Shown one piece after another: positions 1-8,541 of a stretch of DNA of 16,314 bases. Source of the DNA: Acidaminococcaceae bacterium UBA2453 (GTDB lineage Bacteria > Bacillota > Negativicutes > Acidaminococcales > Acidaminococcaceae); assembly GCA_002342505.1 (NCBI GenBank), contig DDQB01000032.1, positions 37,615 to 53,928 of the forward strand, given 5' to 3'. Under the pieces are notes generated by a model, which did not search any database, had not been told where the DNA came from, and saw only the letters and a program-made list of their open reading frames with translations. The position numbers and the translations under genes were made by a program. Each line of letters opens with the position of its first letter. Position 1 is the stretch's first letter.

Positions 1-1818
1 TTTGCGGATTTCGTAGCGGAAGTGAAAGGCGCATTCCGCGCTGTTGACAGCGCGCTGATCGTAATCAATGCGACTGCAGGCGTACAGGTTGGTACGGAAC
101 AGTGCTGGAAACTGGCGGAAGAAGCGCATCTGCCCCGCATTATCCTGGTGAACAAGATGGACCGTGAAAATGCTGACTTTGACAGCATTCTGGAAAATCT
201 GCGCCATAAATTCGGCAAGAAAGTATTGCCGCTGGAACTTCCGTTAGGCAAGGAAGAAAACTTTGAAGGCGTTATTGACTGCGTGAAGATGAAAGCCTAT
301 CGGAAAAACGGGAACGGTTCCGACGAAATTGAAATTCCGGACGACCTGAAAGCCTATGCGGAAGAAATGCACGAAAAGATGGTCGAAGCTGCCGTGGAAG
401 CAGATGACGACTGCATGATGCGGTATCTGGAAGGCGAGACGATTTCTGATGAAGAAATTAAAAAATGCCTGATCCAGGGCATCCGACAGGCGATCATCTT
501 CCCGATGATCTGCTGCAGCGCAACAAAGAATATCGGACTGGGCCGTACGATGAATGCGATCATCGACTATACTTATCCGGCTATCCTGAACGACTATAAA
601 GTTACCGATGTGGCTACCGGCGAAGAAGTGACCCGCGATGCCGGTGCGCCTATGGCGGCGCTGGTATTCAAGACGACGTCCGACCCGTTTGTTGGGCGTC
701 TGAGCTTCATCCGCGTATTCTCCGGTTCGATCAAGGCAGACAGCATGGTTTACAATGCGAGCCGCGAAAAAGAAGAACGTATTGCCAGCGTATTTACCAT
801 GCGCGGAAAATCGCAGATCCAAATGCCGGAAATTACCGCAGGCGATATTGGCGTAACCTCCAAGCTTCAGTTTACGGCGACCGGCGATACCCTGAGCGAT
901 AAGAATAATCCGGTTCTGTTTGCGCCTATCGCGTTCCCGCTGCCGATGTATACGCGTGCTATCTTTGCGAAGAAGAAAGGCGAAGAAGACAAGATTTCCA
1001 ATGCGCTGAGCCGTCTGATGGATGAAGATCCGACCATCATCGTCAGCCGTAATGCTGTTACCAAAGAAATGCTGATCAGCGGCATGGGCGACCAGCACAT
1101 CGAAATCATAATGGAACGGATGAAACGGAAATTCGGCGTGGAAGCAGACCTGCGTGCACCGCAGATTGAATATCGTGAAACCATCCGCGGCAAAGCGCAT
1201 GTACAGGGCAAACATAAGAAACAGTCCGGTGGTCACGGCCAGTATGGCGATGTAGTGATCGATATGGAACCCCTGCCGCCGGGAAGCGGATTTGAATTTG
1301 TAGATAAGATTTTTGGCGGCGCTGTTCCGCGTCAGTATATTCCGGCTGTCGAAAAAGGAATGCAGGAGTGCATGCAGCACGGCGTTCTGGCCGGTTATCC
1401 CGTAGTGGATGTCCGCATTACTCTGGTGGACGGTTCTTATCATCCGGTCGATTCTTCGGAAATGGCGTTCAAAACTGCGTCCAGTATCGCATTCAAGAAA
1501 GCGATGGAGGAAGCCAAGCCGGTATTGATGGAACCTTATTACAATCTGTATGTCCTCTGCGCGGAAAGCATGATGGGCGATGTAATCGGCGACCTGAACT
1601 CCAAACGCGGACGCATCCTTGGCATGCAGAGCGTGGAAGAAGGTATCAGCCGGGTAGAAGCCCAGGTTCCTTACGCAGAAATCATGGAGTACGCGGTTGA
1701 CCTGCGCGCCATCACTCAGGGCATGGGCACTTTTGAAATGAAATTTGACCATTATGAAGATGTTCCGGCCAAGATGGCGGAAAAGATTATTGCAGACTCC
1801 AAGAAGGACGAAGCATAA
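1..1818 (+). CDS. fusA: Elongation factor G, EF-G2-like paralogue (5' truncated by window edge)
   Basis: Translational GTPase of the EF-G family, which catalyses ribosomal translocation; the frame is open from base 1, so the start lies outside the window and 605 residues are visible. The first residues (FADFVAEVKGAFRAVD) follow directly on the missing G3 DTPGH-type motif, so the P-loop and switch I are not seen. G4 (NKMD, about residue 54) and G5 (CCSATKNIG, about residue 174) are present, then the domain II barrel, domain III (DQHIEI), domain IV with its tip loop (SYHPVDSSEMAFK) and domain V, ending in TFEMKFDHYEDVP. The text around NKMDRENADF and the HKFGKKVLPLELPLG segment resemble the EF-G2-like subgroup rather than the canonical str-operon EF-G. 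This is a family-level judgement; such paralogues may have little translocase activity in some species. No ribosomal protein genes adjoin it. It stops at TAA 1816-1818 and is followed by an intrinsic terminator. Confidence 0.9.
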   Translation, partial: FADFVAEVKGAFRAVDSALIVINATAGVQVGTEQCWKLAEEAHLPRIILVNKMDRENADFDSILENLRHKFGKKVLPLELPLGKEENFEGVIDCVKMKAYRKNGNGSDEIEIPDDLKAYAEEMHEKMVEAAVEADDDCMMRYLEGETISDEEIKKCLIQGIRQAIIFPMICCSATKNIGLGRTMNAIIDYTYPAILNDYKVTDVATGEEVTRDAGAPMAALVFKTTSDPFVGRLSFIRVFSGSIKADSMVYNASREKEERIASVFTMRGKSQIQMPEITAGDIGVTSKLQFTATGDTLSDKNNPVLFAPIAFPLPMYTRAIFAKKKGEEDKISNALSRLMDEDPTIIVSRNAVTKEMLISGMGDQHIEIIMERMKRKFGVEADLRAPQIEYRETIRGKAHVQGKHKKQSGGHGQYGDVVIDMEPLPPGSGFEFVDKIFGGAVPRQYIPAVEKGMQECMQHGVLAGYPVVDVRITLVDGSYHPVDSSEMAFKTASSIAFKKAMEEAKPVLMEPYYNLYVLCAESMMGDVIGDLNSKRGRILGMQSVEEGISRVEAQVPYAEIMEYAVDLRAITQGMGTFEMKFDHYEDVPAKMAEKIIADSKKDEA

Positions 1819-1836
1819 TAATCCCCTGTTAACGAT

Positions 1837-1874
1837 AAATTACCTGCTGTTTTATTACGGCAGGTAATTTTTTT
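1837..1874 (+). terminator. Intrinsic terminator after EF-G
   Basis: A perfect 11-bp inverted repeat (AAATTACCTGC, 1837-1847, with GCAGGTAATTT, 1860-1870) encloses a 12-nt loop and runs into a T tract ending at 1874. It lies 18 nt after the EF-G stop codon and separates that gene from tkt. Confidence 0.88.
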
Positions 1875-1875
1875 A

Positions 1876-1904
1876 TGGAATTATTGAAAGACAGATGGTA
1901 TAAT
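1876..1904 (+). promoter_or_regulatory. Probable sigma-A promoter for tkt, extended -10
   Basis: A perfect TATAAT at 1899-1904 is preceded by TGG, giving an extended -10 (TGnTATAAT). The best -35 at 17-nt spacing is TGGAAT (1876-1881), which is weak, as is common with extended -10 promoters. The leader to the tkt ATG would be about 65 nt, too short for a TPP riboswitch, and none of that motif is seen. Confidence 0.6.
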
Positions 1905-1975
1905 TGAAGAGTCATAAAGCAATTTGGAAGAATACTTGAAAACAAATTAATTCCTTAACATTCCGGGAGGCAAAA

Positions 1976-3961
1976 ATGGGAACAATTCATGAAGCATGTA
2001 TCCAGACATTGCGTTTCTTAGCGGCTGACGAAGTACAGAAGGCGAATTCGGGACATCCGGGGTTTCCGTTGGGGACCGCACCGCTGATGTATACGTTTTG
2101 GGATAAGTTTATGCGGTATAATCCCGCAGACCCCAAATGGTTTAACCGGGACCGGTTTGTTCTTTCGCCGGGTCATGGATCGGCGCTGTTATATGCGATG
2201 CTGCACCTGGCGGGTTACGAAGTTTCGTTACAGGATCTGCAGGAATTCCGCCAGTGGGGAAGCCGTACTCCGGGACATCCTGAATACGGCGTTACGCCCG
2301 GCGTGGATGTTTCGACTGGCCCGTTAGGCCACGGGTTTTCCATGGGCGTAGGTTTTGCGCTGGCAGAGACCATGCTGGCATCAAAATATAACAAACCGGA
2401 TTTTAAAATCATAGATCATTATACTTACGGTATCGTTTCCGACGGCGACCTGATGGAAGGCGTGGCTTCGGAAGCTGCATCTCTGGCCGGCACGCTTGGG
2501 CTGGGGAAACTGATTTATATGTATGATGACAATAAGATTACGATTGAAGGGGAAACTTCTATTGCTTTCACCGAAGACGTGGAAGCGCGGTTCAAAGCCT
2601 ACGGCTGGCAGGTATTACGGGTTGAAAGTTCTGAAGATCTGGCGGCGTTGGAAGCTGCAGTGAAAGAGGCGCAGGCAGATACGGAACATCCCAGCCTGAT
2701 CATTGTCCGTACACATATTGGCTTTGGCAGCCCGAAACAGGACAGCGCTTCTGCCCATGGGGAGCCGTTGGGCGATGACGCGTTGAAAGCGACGAAAGAA
2801 AAAGCCGGTTGGGATCCGGAACAGAGCTTTATTGTGCCGGATGACGTGAAAGAGCACTTTGCCGAAAAGCTGGACGAGTTGGCAAAAGCTGAAGCAGACT
2901 GGAATGAATGCTTGAAAGAATACGGGAAAGCGTATCCGGAACTGGTTACGGAACTGCTGGCCTCCTTATCCGGAAAGAGGACAGTGGATCTGCAAACGCT
3001 GGAAGCTTTATTTGAAGGAAAAGAGTCTGTTGCGACCCGTGGCGCTTCCGGAGACATAATGCAGAAACTTGCGGAACTTGTGCCGGAACTGGTTGGCGGC
3101 AGCGCCGATCTTGGCCCTTCCAATAAAACAGTAATGAAATCCTGCGATTATTACAGCAAAGAAGAACGAAGCGGACGCAATATCCATTTTGGTGTCCGGG
3201 AACATGGCATGGGCTGCATAGTAAACGGTATGGCTGTCCATGGCGGGCTGATTCCGTATGGCGCTACGTTCCTTGTTTTTTCCGATTTCCTGCGGCCGAC
3301 CATCCGTATGGCGGCGCTGATGGAGATACAGTCCATTTTTGTCTTTACCCATGACAGCATTGCTGTTGGAGAAGATGGTCCTACGCATCAGCCGATTGAA
3401 CAGGTCATGAGCCTGCGTATGATTCCCAACTCGGTTGTATTTCGTCCGGCTGACGCGCTGGAAACAGCTGCTGCCTGGAAGTATGCCATTGAGCGCAAAA
3501 ACGGACCTGTATCGTTGTGTCTGAGCCGGCAGAATCTGCCTGTGCTGCACGAATATGCGGAAGCGGTACACGAAGGTGCATTAAAGGGCGGTTATGTGCT
3601 GAGCCCGTCTAAAGAAATGGCAAAAGCTGTTGTGATCGCTACCGGCTCGGAAGTAAAAGTGGCGTTGGAGGCGCAGAAACTGCTGGCAGAAAAAGGAATC
3701 GAAATTACTGTCGTTTCCATGCCGTCTGTAGAAGTGTTTGAACAGCAGAGCGATGCCTATAAAGAAAGCGTATTGCCGAGATTTGTACCCACGTTTGCTG
3801 TGGAAGCAGGTGTGACGCTTGGCTGGACCCGCTATACAGGAAGAGAAGACAGGGTGCTCGGAATCAATCGATTTGGTGCGTCTGCTCCCGGCAGCATCGT
3901 AATGGAACGGTACGGAATTACTGCCAAAAATGTTGCGGAAATGGTGAAAGCAGCGCTGTAA
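1976..3961 (+). CDS. tkt: Transketolase
   Basis: TPP- and Mg-dependent transketolase of the non-oxidative pentose phosphate pathway, transferring two-carbon ketol units between sugar phosphates in the cytoplasm. The 661-residue length is that of full-size bacterial transketolases. Visible landmarks are the substrate/TPP histidines His27 (NSGHPG) and His67 (SPGHGS), the GPLGHG loop, the TPP-binding GD motif as SDGDLMEG (Asp156-Gly157-Asp158) with downstream Asn (DDNKITIEG), and the catalytic glutamate Glu409 in GVREHGMG of the pyrimidine-binding domain. The C-terminal domain follows from about residue 540. The ATG has a strong GGGAGG site at 1965-1970. The gene leads a probable operon, with thiD starting 18 nt after its stop and no terminator between them. 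All catalytic motifs look intact, so the enzyme should be active. Confidence 0.96.
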   Translation: MGTIHEACIQTLRFLAADEVQKANSGHPGFPLGTAPLMYTFWDKFMRYNPADPKWFNRDRFVLSPGHGSALLYAMLHLAGYEVSLQDLQEFRQWGSRTPGHPEYGVTPGVDVSTGPLGHGFSMGVGFALAETMLASKYNKPDFKIIDHYTYGIVSDGDLMEGVASEAASLAGTLGLGKLIYMYDDNKITIEGETSIAFTEDVEARFKAYGWQVLRVESSEDLAALEAAVKEAQADTEHPSLIIVRTHIGFGSPKQDSASAHGEPLGDDALKATKEKAGWDPEQSFIVPDDVKEHFAEKLDELAKAEADWNECLKEYGKAYPELVTELLASLSGKRTVDLQTLEALFEGKESVATRGASGDIMQKLAELVPELVGGSADLGPSNKTVMKSCDYYSKEERSGRNIHFGVREHGMGCIVNGMAVHGGLIPYGATFLVFSDFLRPTIRMAALMEIQSIFVFTHDSIAVGEDGPTHQPIEQVMSLRMIPNSVVFRPADALETAAAWKYAIERKNGPVSLCLSRQNLPVLHEYAEAVHEGALKGGYVLSPSKEMAKAVVIATGSEVKVALEAQKLLAEKGIEITVVSMPSVEVFEQQSDAYKESVLPRFVPTFAVEAGVTLGWTRYTGREDRVLGINRFGASAPGSIVMERYGITAKNVAEMVKAAL

Positions 3962-3979
3962 CGGACGGGTAATTGAAAT

Positions 3980-4789
3980 ATGAAGCATTTACTGACTATT
4001 GCCGGCAGCGACAGCAGCGGTGGCGCCGGTATCCAGGCGGATCTGAAAACATTTGCCGCTCATGGGGTGTTTGGCATGAGTGTAATTACAGCGGTGACGG
4101 CGCAAAATACCTGCGGCGTAACGCTGGTACAGGATATGACCCCGGATATGATCACGGCTCAAATCGATGCAGTATTCAGCGATATCCGGGTGGACGGGGT
4201 AAAAGTTGGCATGGTATCCCGCAGCGCAAGTATCCGTGCGATTGCGGAAGGATTAAAAAAATGGAAGCCTCCGGTAGTAGTGATCGATCCCGTCATGATT
4301 TCCAAGAGCGGGTATCCGTTATTACAGCCGGCTGCATGCGATACGCTGATTCGGGAACTGTTGCCGCTGGCCACACTTTTGACTCCCAATCTTCCGGAAG
4401 CGGAAGCAATCTGTGGATTTTCCATAAAAACGGAAGGTGATATGGAAAAGGCAGCAACTGCGATTTTATCAATGGGGGCAAAAGCTGTACTTGTAAAAGG
4501 CGGTCATCTGGAGGGGAGAAAGGCAGACGATTTTCTCTCTGACGGAAAAGAAGGTATCTGGCTTTCAGGAGAACGAATCAAGACGGAACATACGCATGGA
4601 ACCGGCTGCACCTTGTCAAGCGCGCTGGCATCCAATCTGGCCAAAGGCATGTCGCTTTTGGATTCAGTGCAGTCAGGGAAAAAATATGTGACGACGGCTA
4701 TTGCGCATGGTATTGCATTAGGCAAAGGACACGGCCCGACGCATCACTTTGTTGATCTATATAAGAAAGCAGGTATTTTTGAAGAATGA
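3980..4789 (+). CDS. thiD: Hydroxymethylpyrimidine/phosphomethylpyrimidine kinase
   Basis: Bifunctional ribokinase-fold kinase that phosphorylates HMP to HMP-P and then HMP-PP, the pyrimidine half of thiamine. The 269-residue protein begins with the family signature TIAGSDSSGGAGIQADLKTF (residues 6-25), followed by TAVTAQNTCGV, the DPVMISKSG segment (about 98-106), the LLTPNLPEAEAICG segment, VLVKGGHL, and the anion-hole/catalytic GTGC at residues 207-210. Its ATG is 18 nt after the tkt stop with only a weak upstream GGGT, so translation may depend partly on ribosomes leaving tkt. Its TGA overlaps the thiM ATG by 4 nt (ATGA), the usual sign of translational coupling. It can work in de novo synthesis or salvage; without thiC in view, salvage of HMP is the safe reading. 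Confidence 0.96.
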   Translation: MKHLLTIAGSDSSGGAGIQADLKTFAAHGVFGMSVITAVTAQNTCGVTLVQDMTPDMITAQIDAVFSDIRVDGVKVGMVSRSASIRAIAEGLKKWKPPVVVIDPVMISKSGYPLLQPAACDTLIRELLPLATLLTPNLPEAEAICGFSIKTEGDMEKAATAILSMGAKAVLVKGGHLEGRKADDFLSDGKEGIWLSGERIKTEHTHGTGCTLSSALASNLAKGMSLLDSVQSGKKYVTTAIAHGIALGKGHGPTHHFVDLYKKAGIFEE

Positions 4790-5613
4790 ATATGAAAGGT
4801 GACTTTAAACAGATTATCGAAGATCTGCAAAGCACAAAACCTGTATTGCATCACATTACCAATTATGTTACTGCCGACGATTGCGCAGGAGCCGCGCTGG
4901 CAGTCGGGGCGTCGCCTGTGATGGCGGATGCGCCGGAAGAGGCGGCGGAAATTACAGCAGGCAGCGATGCGCTGGTTTTAAATCTGGGAACGCTGAATGA
5001 AAGCCACATGGAAGCGATGGAGCAGGCGGCAGCTACAGCCAGTGAAGGGATTATTCCTGTTATACTGGATCCGGTAGGCGTGATGAGCAGCAACATGCGG
5101 CTGGAGTTTGCCATTAAATTACTTGAATCAGGCAATATTACCGTAGTTCGCGGGAATTACAGTGAGTGTAAAGCCTTATTGGAGCAGGAAGCGGATGGAC
5201 GCGGCGTGGATTCAGTGACTGCGCCCAGCCAGGGAGAAGCGCTGAAGCTTGTGAAGGATGCGGCGCAGCAGTATCATTGTATCTTTGCCATGACCGGGGC
5301 GGTAGATTATATCAGTGACGGAAAACGGGCGCTGATGATCAATGGAGGACATCCGCTGATGGAGCGGATCGTTGGAGCCGGATGTATGACGACGAGCATT
5401 GTTGCAGCCTGTGTTGCAGTTGCCGGGGAAGCCATGACAGGCGCTATGCTGGGGCTTATCATCATGGGGCAGGCGGCGGAACTGGCGGCAGGTCTTCTGG
5501 AAAAGAAGGACGGGCCGGGCATGTTCAAGATAAGATTAATAGATGGATTATACCATGTGGTAACAAAATGGAACCTGATTATGGACAATCTAAATCCGGA
5601 AAAAGCAAATTAA
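4786..5613 (+). CDS. thiM: Hydroxyethylthiazole kinase
   Basis: Phosphorylates 4-methyl-5-(2-hydroxyethyl)thiazole (THZ) to THZ-P, the salvage entry of the thiazole half of thiamine; ThiM has no role in de novo thiazole synthesis. The 275-residue protein shows the family order: HHITNYVTADDCAGAALAVGASPVMADAPEE near the N terminus (residues 22-52), NLGTL, ILDPVGV, VVRGNYSE, a segment around AMTGAVDYISDG, and the active-site region GGHPLMERIVGAGC with cysteine at residue 200. The usual GTGC appears here as GAGC (197-200), a mild change; the catalytic-region Cys is kept. The start at 4786 overlaps the thiD stop; an ATG two codons downstream (4792) is an alternative, and neither has a strong Shine-Dalgarno site. 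Together with thiD and thiE it gives a complete salvage route to thiamine phosphate. Confidence 0.95.
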   Translation: MNMKGDFKQIIEDLQSTKPVLHHITNYVTADDCAGAALAVGASPVMADAPEEAAEITAGSDALVLNLGTLNESHMEAMEQAAATASEGIIPVILDPVGVMSSNMRLEFAIKLLESGNITVVRGNYSECKALLEQEADGRGVDSVTAPSQGEALKLVKDAAQQYHCIFAMTGAVDYISDGKRALMINGGHPLMERIVGAGCMTTSIVAACVAVAGEAMTGAMLGLIIMGQAAELAAGLLEKKDGPGMFKIRLIDGLYHVVTKWNLIMDNLNPEKAN

Positions 5614-5743
5614 AAATGGATTTACAGCAAATTTTAAAATCAAAATATAAAATTAAAAGATTTAATTGATGTCAAAGTAATGCGTAAATAACGTCTAAAC
5701 AAAACCAGTTAATCAGCCATAATATTTTATACAAAGAAGAATT
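5614..5743 (+). other. AT-rich thiM-thiE spacer
   Basis: 130 nt, very AT-rich, with a perfect 10-bp palindrome ATTTTAAAAT near 5629-5638. I see no terminator (no GC stem with a T tract) and no TPP riboswitch motif. Possible promoter pieces are TTGATG (5666-5671) and CATAAT (5718-5723), but they are not well spaced with partners. The thiE Shine-Dalgarno site is only AAGAAG (about 5735-5740). Confidence 0.5.
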
Positions 5744-6367
5744 ATGAAAAGTTTCGATTTGCGTCTTTATTTGGTAACGGATGAATCGTGCCTTGTGCAG
5801 CGGACTCTTTTGAATGCGGTGGAAGAAGCACTGGATTCCGGGGTCACATTGGTACAGTATCGCGATAAGTCAGGTCTGGGGAAAAACATGTTGCGCAAAG
5901 CGCGTGAGTTAAAAGCTTTGTGTCATCGCTATCATGTGCCGCTGATCATTAATGACAGACTCGATATTGCGTTACTGTCCGGAGCAGACGGCGTACATCT
6001 TGGACAGAATGACCTGCCTGTTGCCGAAGCAAGAAAGCTGGCAGGGAATGATTTTATTATCGGCGCAACAGCGCACAGTGTGCAGGAAGCACTGGAAGCC
6101 GAAGCCGCAGGAGCAGATTATTTAGGTTGCGGCGCAGTATTCAGTACAAACACAAAAAAGGATACGGTACCGTTAGGCCTTGATGGGCTGAAAGCGATAC
6201 GTGAAGCTGTCAAAATTCCGATCGTGGGGATTGCGGGCATTACAGCGGAGAATTATCCGCAGGTGTTGGCGGCAGGAGCCGATGGTGCTGCGGTGGTCAG
6301 TGGAATTTTAGGAGCAGAGGACATAGCCGGTACGGTAAAACGCTTTTTGCTGGCGGGACATATTTAA
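5744..6367 (+). CDS. thiE: Thiamine-phosphate synthase
   Basis: Joins HMP-PP and THZ-P to give thiamine phosphate, the step where the two salvage branches meet. The 207-residue TIM-barrel protein starts with LRLYLVTDE and has the pyrophosphate/HMP-PP binding strand LVQYRDK (Gln38, Arg40, Lys42), the INDRLDIAL segment, the Mg-binding DGVHLGQNDLP stretch, IGATAHS, the highly characteristic LGCGAVFSTNTKK loop that holds the substrate phosphate, and IVGIAGI followed by the GADGAAVVSGI phosphate site. Length and motif order match ThiE rather than the related TenI, which usually lacks parts of this set. It is separated from thiM by 130 nt, so it may be a separate or secondary transcription start, but no terminator intervenes. 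A strong terminator follows 26 nt after the stop. Confidence 0.95.
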   Translation: MKSFDLRLYLVTDESCLVQRTLLNAVEEALDSGVTLVQYRDKSGLGKNMLRKARELKALCHRYHVPLIINDRLDIALLSGADGVHLGQNDLPVAEARKLAGNDFIIGATAHSVQEALEAEAAGADYLGCGAVFSTNTKKDTVPLGLDGLKAIREAVKIPIVGIAGITAENYPQVLAAGADGAAVVSGILGAEDIAGTVKRFLLAGHI

Positions 6368-6393
6368 TCAGCGGTTCCTTAATAACAAATCAG

Positions 6394-6446
6394 AAATCCC
6401 TGGAGCGTGATTGGTAAAATACATTCACAGCTTCAGGGATTTTTTT
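6394..6446 (+). terminator. Intrinsic terminator after thiE
   Basis: A 13-bp stem (6394-6406 with 6430-6442, one G-U pair) is followed by a run of seven T. The 23-nt loop contains a further GTGA/TCAC pairing. It lies between the convergent thiE and TRAP permease genes. On the minus strand the following sequence (TTTCTGATTTG) is only moderately T-rich, so it may also stop the TRAP transcript, less efficiently. Confidence 0.87.
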
Positions 6447-6552
6447 GGATCGGTTTTCGTTTTGAATTGTTAATTTATTACAGAGGACAATTGGCCTTAT
6501 CGTATATTAGAGAATTTGTCGCACATTTGAGAACAAAATGTATGTTCCATGG

Positions 6553-8541
6553 TTACGGCTTTGATTTCATTTCTGCCTTTTCTCGTTTCTTCTGCAGGAA
6601 CAGTACCAACGCCAGTACAGCGACGCCGATTACGTCTGTCTCAATGCCCGGTTTCATCAGCAGCAACGCACCGGCTGCCGCAATGATGCGCAGCCAGACC
6701 GGCATGCGGGTGTAGATGTAACCTTCAACAGCCGTGCCAATCAGGAATACGCCTACGCAGGCTGTTGCAGCGGTTAACAGTCCTTCCGCCAGCGTGGTAT
6801 TGATCAGCATCAGCTGCGGGGAATAGACGAACATGAACGGAACAATGAAACCGGCGATGGCCAGTTTTACAGAAGCTACGCCTGTCATCATGGGGTTGCC
6901 TCCTGAAAGTCCGGCGGCAGCAAAGGATGCCAGCGCTACCGGCGGCGTCAGGTTTGCAAACATGGCATAATAGAAAGAGAACATGTGCGCCGCGCCGGCG
7001 GGAATGTTCAGTTTTGCCAGCGCCGGAGCCGCGATGGTTGCCGTAATAATGTAGGCCGGGATAGAAGGAAGGCCCATACCCAGGATCATGCAGGTAATCA
7101 TGGTAAATACCAGCGTAAAGAGAATGCTGGTCTGTCCCAGGGAAATGATGGTGTTGGCCATGGTCAGGCCAAAACCGGTCTTGGAGCAGACACCGATGAT
7201 AATGCCCACGCAGGCGCAGGCTACCGCTACGGAAACGGTCTGTTTGGCGCCGTCTGCCAGCGCATCCAGCAGATCCTTCAGCGACATGCGCGTTTCCTTA
7301 CGGAAGAAAGATACCACGATGGTGACGAGGATCGTAAGGACTGCAGAATAAATGACCGTAGTGCCGGAGAAGAACAGCATGTACAGCAGGAAGATGACAG
7401 GGATCAAAAGATGGCTGCGCTTTGCCATGACATCGCCGGTCTTCGGCAATTTATCTTTCGGCAGGCCCGTCAGTCCGTCCTTGCAGGCGCGCAGATGGAC
7501 CTGGATGATGATACTGAGATAGTACAGCAGAGCGGGAATCGCGGCCCAGGTAATAATATTGGAATAAGGCACGCTGATCATTTCCGCCATGATGAAGGCA
7601 GCAGCGCCCATAATGGGAGGCAGCAGCTGTCCGCCGACGGAAGCGGCCGCTTCCACCGCGCCGGCAAACTCTTTGGAATAACCGGTCTTTTTCATTAACG
7701 GAATGGTGAAGGTACCTGTCGTAACTACATTGGCCACGGCGGAACCGTTAATAGAACCCAGGAAGCCGGAAGCAATAACGGCAACCTTAGCCGGGCCGCC
7801 TTTGGTATGTCCGGCCAGCGCCAGGGCAATGTCGTTAAAGAACTGGCCCATGCCGCACTTATGCATAACGGTGCCGAACAGGATGAACAGGAAGATATAG
7901 CTGGCCGCTACGCTGACCGATGTGCCGTAAATTCCTTCCGTGTTGGCAAAGAAATGGTTGGAAAGGGAAGGCCAGTCATACCCACGGTGCATGAACATGC
8001 CGGGAAATTCTCTGCCGAAAAGTCCGTAGATGATAAATACGATTGAAAGGATCGTCAGCGCATTGCCGGTGACGCGGCGGGAACATTCCAGCACCAGCAC
8101 CACCAGCATGGTGGCCATGATCAGGTCAGTCTGGTTTGGATTACCGGCCCGTTCTACAACGCCAAGATAATCATTCCAGATATAGAAGGGAACAGTGAAG
8201 CACAGGAAGGCGAGAAACCAGTCCAGAATCGACGGTTTGGAATGGTCCGATCCTTTTCCGAAGGGATACATCAGAAAACCCATGGCCGTGATCATCGCCA
8301 CATGCAGGGAACGGTGCACCAGCGTAACCGGTGGTCCGAAAGAAGCCGTGTACAGATGATAACCTGAAACCAGGAGACAGAGAATGTAAAAGAATTTTGC
8401 CATCTTCCCGGTAAATTTTCGGGTAGCGGATTCTTTATCCAGCTTCTTTACAATTTCCTGGGACTTGGCTTCCAGTTCCTTTTGTGCTTTTGCGTCTAAT
8501 AATTCATTTTCATTTGTGTTAGGAATGTTTTTTTCTTCCAT
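6553..8541 (-). CDS. TRAP transporter permease, fused small and large membrane subunits (TAXI type)
   Basis: Inner-membrane component of a tripartite ATP-independent periplasmic (TRAP) transporter, ion-gradient driven. The 662-residue length fits the fused 4TM/12TM permeases that partner TAXI-type binding proteins. Residues 1-40 are a charged cytoplasmic leader, about 45-185 hold the small-subunit (DctQ-like) helices, and the rest is the DctM-like subunit. It contains the very conserved block GGPAKVAVIASGFLGSINGS and SAVANVVTTGTFTIP (about 250-280), then EFAGAVEAAASVGGQLLPP and, nearer the C terminus, GLPSIPAYI and NLTPPVALASFAAAG. The ATG at 8541 has an AGGAGG site (8550-8555 on the opposite strand) and overlaps the DUF1850 gene by 23 nt, implying coupled translation. 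The substrate cannot be read from the sequence; known TAXI systems are linked to carboxylates and amino acids such as glutamate. Confidence 0.94.
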   Translation of the reverse strand: MEEKNIPNTNENELLDAKAQKELEAKSQEIVKKLDKESATRKFTGKMAKFFYILCLLVSGYHLYTASFGPPVTLVHRSLHVAMITAMGFLMYPFGKGSDHSKPSILDWFLAFLCFTVPFYIWNDYLGVVERAGNPNQTDLIMATMLVVLVLECSRRVTGNALTILSIVFIIYGLFGREFPGMFMHRGYDWPSLSNHFFANTEGIYGTSVSVAASYIFLFILFGTVMHKCGMGQFFNDIALALAGHTKGGPAKVAVIASGFLGSINGSAVANVVTTGTFTIPLMKKTGYSKEFAGAVEAAASVGGQLLPPIMGAAAFIMAEMISVPYSNIITWAAIPALLYYLSIIIQVHLRACKDGLTGLPKDKLPKTGDVMAKRSHLLIPVIFLLYMLFFSGTTVIYSAVLTILVTIVVSFFRKETRMSLKDLLDALADGAKQTVSVAVACACVGIIIGVCSKTGFGLTMANTIISLGQTSILFTLVFTMITCMILGMGLPSIPAYIITATIAAPALAKLNIPAGAAHMFSFYYAMFANLTPPVALASFAAAGLSGGNPMMTGVASVKLAIAGFIVPFMFVYSPQLMLINTTLAEGLLTAATACVGVFLIGTAVEGYIYTRMPVWLRIIAAAGALLLMKPGIETDVIGVAVLALVLFLQKKREKAEMKSKP

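Noticed and set aside
244..1752. A 502-codon open frame on the minus strand opposite the EF-G gene
   Set aside because: It lies entirely inside a well-conserved gene, has no ribosome site, and its composition (His, Phe, Arg rich) is what the complement of this codon usage yields.
5614..5743. TPP riboswitch or terminator before thiE
   Set aside because: No CTGAGA core, no conserved stems, and no GC-rich stem with T tract; the stretch is simply AT-rich.
6985..7698. Long plus-strand open frame opposite the TRAP permease
   Set aside because: It is the antisense shadow of a conserved membrane protein gene, without a ribosome site or family resemblance.
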